NCBI GenBank assembly: GCA_021788645.1
Contig: JAJYKK010000025.1
Coordinates: 1-39,885, forward strand
Length of the DNA stretch: 39,885 nt
From: Pseudomonadota bacterium
GTDB lineage: Bacteria > Pseudomonadota > Gammaproteobacteria > Burkholderiales > JAKAFK01
Direction of reading: 5' to 3'
Part shown: piece after piece, positions 25,096 through 32,222 of the stretch
Position numbering within the stretch: position 1 is the stretch's first letter
Layout: each line of letters begins with the position of its first letter
Translations under genes and position numbers: made by a program
The notes under the pieces: generated by a model
What the model saw: only the letters and a program-made list of their open reading frames with translations
Databases searched by the model: none
Told to the model about the DNA's origin: nothing

Positions 25096-28000
25096 CTATG
25101 AGGCCTTGCGGGACGACAGGGCATGTCGGGCTTCCCGACGTCCGATTTGTTCGGCGGCATCGAAACGTGCGAGGAGGCCCGCCGCCCCTTGCGCGCGCGC
25201 GAGGTCGCGGGCGCGCGAGAAGTGGTCGACGGCCTCGTGCAGGCGGTTGTCGCGCGCGAGGCACTCGCCCTGCAGCCAAAGGAGGTCCGGCAGGCAATAT
25301 TGATCTTCGTGCAGATGCGCCTCGCGTACGCTGATTTCCAGCAGTTCCTCGGCCTCGCGCCAGGCGTCGAGCGCAATCAGCGCCCGCGCGGTGATCCAGC
25401 GCGAGGTCGTGATCCCGGCCTGGTAGGATCGCGACAACAGGGTCGCGGCGCCGAACACCGTCGAGGTGTCGGACGACTTCCCGCTCGAGGCGAGCGCACA
25501 CGCCAGGAACAGGCCGCTCGCGCCCTCCCACAGCGGAAACGCGTATCGGCGCGAGAGCTCCAGGCCTTCGCCTGCGAAGGTCGCGACCTGCTGCGCGTCT
25601 TCGCAGAACCAGTGGACCCCGGCCGCGAACACCAGCGCGAAACACAGGGCGTGCACGTGCTGCTCGCGCCGGGCCAGGGCTACCGCCTCGGCGGCCATCT
25701 CGACCGCCGCCTGGGGATCGCCCCGGAACCACAGCGTCCAACTGGCGAAGGCGCGGCAGGTCACCACCGGGTCATCGACGCAATAGCGGCCCCGCTCCGC
25801 GGCGGCGACGCCGCTGGCGAGGGCGATGCCTTGGCGTTGCCACGACAGGGCCTCCTGGAACTCCCCGGCCCAGAACAGCGTATTCCCCAGGGCGAAGCTT
25901 GCCATCAACGATTCTGCCGGAGTGCGCGCGAGCGTCTGCAACCGGCGCGCGGTGCGCAAGCCTTCGACGACGCCTTGCGAGCTGCTGCCCATGAAAAGGC
26001 CGCTCAAGGCCAGGAAAAGCGTCTCGCGCCGGCTTTCTCCGGCGTCATCGGCATGGATCTGGTCGGCCACGGCGCTGAACTCGCGATACGCGCGTTCCGA
26101 GCCATAGCCTTGCGCCATCTGGATGGCGAAGCCGAGGCGGATGCGGGCGTCTTGGAGGGCGTTGTCGCGGGCGTCGGCGCCGGCGTGGGTGAGGGCGTCG
26201 ATGGCCTGCTGATAGCAGGCCATGGCATGGGCGGCGTAGCCGCCGGTTGCGGCCAGTTCGCCGGCCTTGAGCCACCAGGGCGCTGCGGCGGCCCAATTCT
26301 GGGCGGCGCTCAGGTGTCGCGCGATGTCCTCGGGCGAACAGTCGGGCTTGGCCTCGAGATGCTGCGCGGCGGCTTCGTGCAGGGCCTTGCGGCTGCCGTA
26401 CGGCAGCCCTTCGTAGGCGGCGTCCCGGATCAGCGCGTGCCGGAACGCGTAGGTCGCGGGGGTGATGCGCGTGATCAGGCCGCAAGCCAGGGCTTTCGCG
26501 AGCGCGCGTGCGACATCCTGTTTGGGGGCCAGGCGGCGCAGATCGGACTCCGGGAATTGGGCGCCCAGGACGGCGGCCGTGCGCAGCACGGTCTTGTCTG
26601 GTCCGAGCCCGTCGAGCTCTGCCTGCAGCACCTCGTGGATGGGGAGGAGGTGATGGCTGCCCTCGAGCCATGAGCGTGTCAGGTGTTCGATGAACAGGGG
26701 GACGCCGCCGCCGGCCAGCGCGATGCGCTCGCATTCGGCCGCGGGAATGGTGCCGGCGGTATTGGCGGCGGCGAGCAGGGTGTGCGATTCGGCGGGACTC
26801 AGTGGTTCGAGGTCGAACAGCGAGGCCGTCCCCTCGGGCAGCGCCAGGGCGGCCTCGGGGCGCATGGTGACGACCAGCAATGCGCGTTGGTTCTGGAGGC
26901 TGCGGGCAAACAGGGCGATGAGCTCGTGGGTCGCGTGATCGGCCCAATGGAGGTCATCCACGAGGATCAAGGTCGGGGTGAGGCCGATGCGCCGAGAGAT
27001 CAGGGCAAGGATGGCGGAGAACGCGGCGTCCTTGTTGGGCAGCGCGCCGTCCCCGCAGCATGGGCTGCCCTCGAGCAGCGAGGAGAGCACCGCCTCGTGG
27101 TGGGGCTCGAAGTCGGGATACTGTGCCTGCATGTAGGCGATGAACTGTTTCCGGCGGTTGGTCGTTTCCCTGTCGCCAGGCGCCACGGTGTATTGGGCGA
27201 TGCTGTCGAGGATGGGGGCGAGCGGCCGGTGCTGGATCTCGAGGCGGCAGGGGATGCGGCGCACCTGCCCGCCCTGTGCTTCGATCCATCGCGAAAGCTC
27301 GACGCCCAGCCGGGTCTTGCCCAGCCCCGCCGCGCCGCGCACGAGCGCCACGCGAGGGCGCCCTGCGCAGGCGTCGGCCCAAAGCTGCCGCAAGGCCGCG
27401 GTTTCGGCGCGGCGCCCCACGAACGGGCTCGGCCAGGCGGGAAACGGCGCTGCGGCCTCCGTGGCGGGCAGCAAGGAGAACAGCCGGTGCACGCCGCTGA
27501 TGCCCCGGAATGTCCGGTCTCCCGCCTCGGCGAAGCGGAAGCGCTCGCCGACGCGCAACGCGACCGTTTCCTCGACGAGGATCTCGCCAGGCTCGGCGGT
27601 CCAGCCCATCCGCATCGCGACGTCGGGGAGATCTCCCATGAGATGGGGAGACGAGGGTTCGAAGCGGCACAGCGTCTGGCCGGTGGCGATGCCGATGCGG
27701 GGACAGCGGCCGCGGCCGACCTGCTTCCGAATATCGATCGCGGCCAGAAGGGCGCGCTCGGCGCTGCGCTCGACGCCTTCATCGAGGCCGAAAATCGCCA
27801 GCAGCCCGCGCCCCGCGGCGGACATCACACGGCCGCCCCTTGCGGCGACGCTCGCCCCGAGCGCCGGGATGAAGGCGGGATCCTCTGCGGCGGGGTCGTC
27901 CTGCTTGAGCTCGATGTCGCAGTACATCGCCGTGAGCCAGCGCATCTCGGGGGCAGGCGGGGCGAGTTCCCGCACCGGGCGGCCGGGCAGCCGGCGGATG

Positions 28001-28788
28001 TCCTCGCGCAACCGAACGATCTCTGCGCTCGGGGCAAGGTCCAGCTCGGCCCTAAGGGCTTCCTCCAGCGAGTCGAGGACGTCCAGGGCGCCGGAGTGGT
28101 CGCCCAGTTCGGCGAGGGAGGCCGCGAGCACGATGGCGTGCGCCTCGTGCACCGGGTCGAGGAGAAACAGGCGCCGTGCGGTGGACACGGCGGACTCCAG
28201 CTGTCCGTCGTCATGCTGGGCCTGGCACAGGCGCTCGAAGAAGAGCACGGTCTTGCGCTGAAAGAAGGCGCGGCTGGAGGTGAGCCAGTCCTCGAATTCG
28301 GGCGCATCCGGCAGGGCAAGGCCTTCCAGGAAGGGGCCTCCGAGCGAATCGACGAGCGGTTCGACGGCGTCGATGCGCCAGGCCCGGGCCGAGGCGTCGT
28401 TGCCGATGAGGCGCGCAAGCGTGGCGTCGGAGAGCAACTCGAGGTCCATGTCCAGATCGGCGAGCGCGGCCAGGCTGATGGCGCCGCCCTCGCGCCGCAG
28501 GCATTGCGCCTCCCCGAAGACGGCGGTGAGGTTGCTCAGGACCTGGCGCAGGTTGCTGCGGGCGGCATGGGAATCGAGCCCGGGCCACAGCAGGTCGGCC
28601 AGCTTTTCCCGGGTGTGCCAAATGCCGGCGTGGGCCGCGAGATAGCCCAGCAGCGCGAAGCCCCTGCGATACTTGATGCGGGCGGTGAGATCCTCGCCGT
28701 CGACGACGATCCTGGGTCTGCCCAGCAGGCGCAGGCTAATGCTGGGCGAACGGCGGCCCTCCGCCAGCGCCTTCGTCATGCTCCCCAT
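25096..28788 (-). CDS. SARP/BTAD transcriptional regulator with cyclase-like, AAA and TPR-type regions
   Basis: A 1230-residue cytoplasmic multi-domain regulator. Residues about 15-95 form an OmpR/SARP-type winged helix (LLGRPRIVVDG to RQVLSNL). Residues 140-270 form a bacterial transcriptional activator domain with TPR-like helices. Residues 282-440 resemble a class III cyclase homology domain. The first metal aspartate is kept (D291 in YCDI), but the second is replaced by arginine (R327 in GRGLLAIFG), so it is probably not catalytic. An AAA/STAND ATPase follows, with Walker A GAAGLGKT (485-492) and Walker B in LILVDDLHWAD. The rest is helical repeats. I chose the ATG at 28788; an ATG at 28779 is close. 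Targets are unknown, though it sits next to the EPS regulator. Confidence 0.82.
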   Translation of the reverse strand: MGSMTKALAEGRRSPSISLRLLGRPRIVVDGEDLTARIKYRRGFALLGYLAAHAGIWHTREKLADLLWPGLDSHAARSNLRQVLSNLTAVFGEAQCLRREGGAISLAALADLDMDLELLSDATLARLIGNDASARAWRIDAVEPLVDSLGGPFLEGLALPDAPEFEDWLTSSRAFFQRKTVLFFERLCQAQHDDGQLESAVSTARRLFLLDPVHEAHAIVLAASLAELGDHSGALDVLDSLEEALRAELDLAPSAEIVRLREDIRRLPGRPVRELAPPAPEMRWLTAMYCDIELKQDDPAAEDPAFIPALGASVAARGGRVMSAAGRGLLAIFGLDEGVERSAERALLAAIDIRKQVGRGRCPRIGIATGQTLCRFEPSSPHLMGDLPDVAMRMGWTAEPGEILVEETVALRVGERFRFAEAGDRTFRGISGVHRLFSLLPATEAAAPFPAWPSPFVGRRAETAALRQLWADACAGRPRVALVRGAAGLGKTRLGVELSRWIEAQGGQVRRIPCRLEIQHRPLAPILDSIAQYTVAPGDRETTNRRKQFIAYMQAQYPDFEPHHEAVLSSLLEGSPCCGDGALPNKDAAFSAILALISRRIGLTPTLILVDDLHWADHATHELIALFARSLQNQRALLVVTMRPEAALALPEGTASLFDLEPLSPAESHTLLAAANTAGTIPAAECERIALAGGGVPLFIEHLTRSWLEGSHHLLPIHEVLQAELDGLGPDKTVLRTAAVLGAQFPESDLRRLAPKQDVARALAKALACGLITRITPATYAFRHALIRDAAYEGLPYGSRKALHEAAAQHLEAKPDCSPEDIARHLSAAQNWAAAAPWWLKAGELAATGGYAAHAMACYQQAIDALTHAGADARDNALQDARIRLGFAIQMAQGYGSERAYREFSAVADQIHADDAGESRRETLFLALSGLFMGSSSQGVVEGLRTARRLQTLARTPAESLMASFALGNTLFWAGEFQEALSWQRQGIALASGVAAAERGRYCVDDPVVTCRAFASWTLWFRGDPQAAVEMAAEAVALARREQHVHALCFALVFAAGVHWFCEDAQQVATFAGEGLELSRRYAFPLWEGASGLFLACALASSGKSSDTSTVFGAATLLSRSYQAGITTSRWITARALIALDAWREAEELLEISVREAHLHEDQYCLPDLLWLQGECLARDNRLHEAVDHFSRARDLARAQGAAGLLARFDAAEQIGRREARHALSSRKAS

Positions 28789-29296
28789 GGAACACCCCCA
28801 TTCCGCAACGTTCTGCTGCCGGTTCGTCGGCATGGACCGAGTCAACCTGCGCATGCATGCGTGTTTTGTTATGGGCGGCGCAGACGTCCCGCGTGAGGCC
28901 TCCTGAGGCAGGAACAGGCGCCGCCTGTGTGGCTGCGCAAATCTTATCACAGGGGATGCCGATCGCGCGCGAACCGGCGACTTCCGCCGCCGACCGGCCC
29001 CAATGTCGCGCCGGCGCGTGGGCCAACCCGGTGCCGGCCGCGAGGCACTGGTAAGGGCATTCCCTTCCCAGCACGAATGGCGGCTTGCAAGTGCTTCCCG
29101 CCCATCGGTTGAGCCGGATTCGGCGCCGTGCTGCGCCTTCAATGGGTGCATGTTAACACATTGGTAATGCCAATGTCGTTTCCGGGGCGCGCGGCCAAGG
29201 CGCGCCGCTTCCCTCTCCTCGGGGCAATGTCCGCGGCGAGTCGGGGAGCGGCCCTCGACCCGCGGCGAAGGGGAAGGCGGCTGGTGGAGATGCCCG
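28789..29296. other. Intergenic region upstream of the SARP gene
   Basis: A 508-base gap between the 3' end of the REC-PAS gene and the SARP start, both on the minus strand. No convincing gene is seen; open frames here are low-complexity. It contains a dyad at 29158-29176 and a TGTTAACA palindrome at 29151-29158, both plausible regulator sites for SARP expression. Confidence 0.45.
29158..29176. repeat. Inverted repeat, candidate operator
   Basis: ACATTGG and CCAATGT are perfect 7-bp reverse complements around TAATG. The palindrome TGTTAACA lies immediately beside it and shares one base. The pair sits about 370 bases upstream of the SARP start in an AT-richer patch of otherwise GC-rich DNA. 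It has the look of a regulator binding site. The protein is unknown. Confidence 0.4.
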
Positions 29297-30013
29297 TCAG
29301 GCGGCTTCGCGCAGCACGATCACATGCAAGACCGCGAGGCCGGCGGCATCGCATACGGTGGTCTGGGTGGCGGACAAGCGGATGCCGGTCGATGCCGGCG
29401 TGAGCGAAAAACTCCAGGGTTCCCGCGCCGCTTGCGCGTCCAGCGCCGCGAGGTCGACATCATAGGCGCGCAGCAGTTGCGCGACATCGATGCGCCGGTC
29501 GTCGAGCGGCGCGAGGTCGAGGAGCGAGGCGGCAAGGGGAGAAATCAGGATGAGCTGCCAGTCCGGGGTGGCAAGGATCAGCGCGCCGGGCAACTGCGAG
29601 GTCAGGAGGCCGCAACGGGCCTGCGCGAACGCCAGCGTGGTCCGCAGCCTCGCCAGCAGTTCCTTGCGGCTGAAGGGCTTGGTGATGAAGTCGGTGGCGC
29701 CCGCTTCGATGCCCTTGATGCGCTCTTCCGGCAGCGACAAGGCGGTGACCATGATGATGGGCAGGCCTGCGTAGCGCGGATCATGGCGCACCGTCCGGCA
29801 GACCTCATAGCCCGACATGCCGGGCATGCGCACATCGAGGATCATCACGTCGGGGTGTTCCGTGCGCAGCCGGTCGAGCGCTTCCTGGCCGTTGGAGGCC
29901 TCCACGATCGCATAGCCTGCATCGCGCAGCAGCACGCGCAGGAGCTTGACGTTTTGGGGGGCATCGTCGACCACGAGGATCTTGGCGGGGGCGAACGGCG
30001 GTTCGTCAGCCAT
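29297..30013 (-). CDS. Response regulator, REC plus PAS-like C-terminus
   Basis: A 238-residue protein. The receiver domain (about 10-125) has the acidic pair D16/D17, phospho-acceptor D60 (MILDVRMPGMSGYE), the threonine/alanine region VTAL and the KPF lysine, so it should be phosphorylatable. The remaining 100 residues look like a PAS-type fold (GALILATPDWQLILISP), but no haem or flavin signature is evident. No DNA-binding, GGDEF or EAL domain is present. The ATG at 30013 has AAGGA upstream. It follows the REC-REC gene after 194 bases and probably receives phosphate from the globin-coupled kinase encoded two genes upstream. Confidence 0.88.
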   Translation of the reverse strand: MADEPPFAPAKILVVDDAPQNVKLLRVLLRDAGYAIVEASNGQEALDRLRTEHPDVMILDVRMPGMSGYEVCRTVRHDPRYAGLPIIMVTALSLPEERIKGIEAGATDFITKPFSRKELLARLRTTLAFAQARCGLLTSQLPGALILATPDWQLILISPLAASLLDLAPLDDRRIDVAQLLRAYDVDLAALDAQAAREPWSFSLTPASTGIRLSATQTTVCDAAGLAVLHVIVLREAA

Positions 30014-30145
30014 GGGCGTGTCCTTGAGGGTTGCGCACGGGCGTGGCGAGGCGCGCGGACGCACGTGCGGGAATCGATCGGCTTGGCGAGTTCGGCGTCC
30101 GCGCATCGCTCGAGGCCTGATGCATGAATGCGCTTGCGGCCGCCG

Positions 30146-30164
30146 GCCTCGTCGTCGACGAGGC
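30146..30164 (-). repeat. Intercistronic stem-loop between the two response-regulator genes
   Basis: GCCTCGTCG and CGACGAGGC are perfect 9-base reverse complements around one T. As RNA this folds as a 7-bp stem with a 5-base loop. It lies 44 bases after the REC-REC stop on the minus strand. No U-tract follows, so attenuation or mRNA processing is more likely than full termination. Confidence 0.45.
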
Positions 30165-30207
30165 GCATGGGAAGCGGGCGTGTTTCCATGGCATGGGGCG
30201 GGTGCCT

Positions 30208-30942
30208 TCAATGGGGCGTTTCGAAGAAGGCGCCGATCAGCGCGAGCAGTTCCGCCTCGGAGGAGGGGGCCACCAGGACGGCATGCGCCATCGACTCCAG
30301 CCGGCGGTTCTCCTGCTTCGGCGCATCGCCGCGAACCAGTACCATGCAGGTGGCCTCGCCATGCGTCTTCAGCCGCTTCCAATCGGCCTCTGCGCTGCGA
30401 AAGCTGGCGTCCGTCACGACAATGAGCGTGGGGCGGCTGCCTTCGCGGTCTTCCAGCGCCTCGCCAAGGCTTGCGGCTTCACCCACGTCGAAGCCGGCGC
30501 GCGCGAGCGCCTCGCCGATGGTATCGAGCGGCGCGCCTGCGTCCGTCACGATCACGACACGCTCGCGCGCCTGGGCGCGGACGCAGCGTGCGAGCGTGCC
30601 GAGCAGCACGTCGGGGCGAACCGGTTTGACGAGATGCTCGGCGGCGCCCAGGCGAAACCCCAAGCCTTGCCGGTCGAGCACGGAGACGATGACGACGGGA
30701 ATTCCCTCGGTTTGGTGGCTCGCCTTGAGCGCGTGCAGTACCTGCCAGCCGCTCTCCCCGGGCAGGAGAAGATCGAGGGTGATGGCGTCCGGCCGGAGCG
30801 CGGCGGCCTGCGCGAGGGCGTCCTCGCCGCTGCCGGACAGCACCACCTGGTAGCCGGCCCGCGTCAGGTACAAGGACAGGAGCTTGGCGGCCTGCGGGTC
30901 GTCGTCGACCACCAGCACGGTCTTGGGCGCGGGCAGGTTCAC
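30208..30942 (-). CDS. Tandem receiver-domain protein (REC-REC)
   Basis: A 244-residue protein made of two receiver-like domains with no output domain. The first (about 7-118) has acidic residues D13-D15, phospho-acceptor D57 (ITLDLLLPGESGW) and the lysine of EHLVKPV, and looks functional. The second (about 128-240) keeps the fold pattern, with VVIVTDAG and LIVVTDASF, but lacks the usual acidic triplet and is degenerate. The GTG start overlaps the kinase stop as GTGA, which fixes it. It could act as a phosphate relay or sink between the kinase and the REC-PAS protein. Confidence 0.87.
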   Translation of the reverse strand: MNLPAPKTVLVVDDDPQAAKLLSLYLTRAGYQVVLSGSGEDALAQAAALRPDAITLDLLLPGESGWQVLHALKASHQTEGIPVVIVSVLDRQGLGFRLGAAEHLVKPVRPDVLLGTLARCVRAQARERVVIVTDAGAPLDTIGEALARAGFDVGEAASLGEALEDREGSRPTLIVVTDASFRSAEADWKRLKTHGEATCMVLVRGDAPKQENRRLESMAHAVLVAPSSEAELLALIGAFFETPH

Positions 30943-32222
30943 GGACGGGTGCCTCGCTGCGGCGTGGTGGCCGTCTCGGGGGGCGCGAGCGGCAATACGA
31001 CGTGGAAGATGCTGCCTTCCTGCCAACGGCTGTCGAGCCATATGCGACCGCCATGGGCCTCGACGAGATTCTTGGTGAGGGCGAGCCCGAGCCCGGAGCC
31101 GTCGTGCGGCCGTCCCGAGCCGCCGTCCAGCCGGCTGAATTGCTGGAAGATCTTCGGCAGGTCGTCGGGGCGGATGCCGATCCCGGTATCCGTCACGCTC
31201 AAATGCACCGTGCCGTCCTCGATCCGCGCCCCCAGCGCGATGCCGCCGCGGTCGGTGAACTTTACGGCGTTGGACAGCAGATTGTAGAGGATTTGCCGGA
31301 AGCGGATCTGGTCTGCCGTGATCACCCCCAGGTTCGGGTCGATGTCGAGCCTGATCCAGAGGCCTTTCTCGTCGGCGGCCGAGCTCAGCGCGGTCACCGC
31401 GTCGCGGATCGCCCGCGCGACCGGGAAGGTCTCGTAGAAAAGCTCCAGGTGCCCGGCCTCGACTTTGGCGATGTCGAGCGCGTCGTTGATGAGCCGCAAC
31501 AGCAACCGCCCGGCGCTGTGGATATCGCCCAGATATTCGCGCTGTTCATCGTTGAGCGGTCCGGCGATGTTGTCCTGCAGCACTTCCGTGAAGCCCAGGA
31601 TGGCATTGAGCGGCGTGCGAAACTCGTGCGACATGTTGGCGAGAAACTGATTCTTCGCCTCGCTCGCCTGCTTGAGCTGCCCGTTCAGATGGCTGATTTC
31701 GCGCATCGTCTCGATATAGTAGCTCCAGTAGCTTTCCAGCCCCACGGTCATGTCGATGGTCATGATCTTGTCCAGGGCGAGAATGTGCTGCGTCAGGGCC
31801 TGCGCATCATCGCGATCGTGCGCCGCGATCAGGGGAAACAGCAGGCGATGGTAGAGCTGGAAGGCGCCAACGAACCATTGGGGCTCGAGATGGATGACGT
31901 GATGAATGTGGCCGATTCTCCAGCGCCGCTCGAAGTAGGCCGCATCGTAGGGCCCTTGCAGCGATTGCCTCAGATAGGCCTTTTGCGTCTCCTTGAGCCG
32001 CCCCACCGTGGCCTCGTCCTTAAGCGCGTGGCGCGTCGCCTCGAACCCCAGGAGATACTGGTAGAACGCCTCCGCGATGCCGTCCAGATGCGGCAGAAAC
32101 ACCGCATCGAGCTCGCGAAGGAGCGCCGCATCGCGCGCGCTGAAGTCGAGGTAGGCGAGCCGAAGCCGGCATTCGTCTTCGCTGAAATGGCGTTCGGCGA
32201 TGGGGGCGGGCGGCGCATTCAA
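30939..32222 (-). CDS. Globin-coupled histidine kinase
   Basis: A soluble sensor kinase of 427 residues. Residues about 12-165 form a protoglobin/globin-coupled-sensor domain: LDFSARDAALLREL, ETQKAYLRQSL, YFERRWRIGHIHHVIHLEPQW. H107 in IGHIH is in the proximal haem-histidine position, so oxygen, NO or CO sensing is likely. The kinase core has H-box MSHEFRTPLN with H199, N-box NLLSNAVKFTD, then DTGIGI and GSGLGLAL. No membrane helix is seen. No ATG occurs before the globin domain. The TTG at 32222 overlaps the GH15 stop as TTGA and has GGAG about 10 bases upstream, which supports it as the start. The next gene starts in its stop (GTGA). Confidence 0.87.
   Translation of the reverse strand: MNAPPAPIAERHFSEDECRLRLAYLDFSARDAALLRELDAVFLPHLDGIAEAFYQYLLGFEATRHALKDEATVGRLKETQKAYLRQSLQGPYDAAYFERRWRIGHIHHVIHLEPQWFVGAFQLYHRLLFPLIAAHDRDDAQALTQHILALDKIMTIDMTVGLESYWSYYIETMREISHLNGQLKQASEAKNQFLANMSHEFRTPLNAILGFTEVLQDNIAGPLNDEQREYLGDIHSAGRLLLRLINDALDIAKVEAGHLELFYETFPVARAIRDAVTALSSAADEKGLWIRLDIDPNLGVITADQIRFRQILYNLLSNAVKFTDRGGIALGARIEDGTVHLSVTDTGIGIRPDDLPKIFQQFSRLDGGSGRPHDGSGLGLALTKNLVEAHGGRIWLDSRWQEGSIFHVVLPLAPPETATTPQRGTRP

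Noticed and set aside
26683-28896. 737-codon plus-strand open frame
   Set aside because: It is antisense to the SARP gene, whose domains are clear. The translation is Gly/Arg/Gln-rich and low-complexity, as expected for a shadow frame in GC-rich DNA.
28789-29151. Longer start of the SARP protein (ATG at 29151)
   Set aside because: The extra 121 residues are basic and low-complexity and precede a complete winged-helix domain that starts near 28788.
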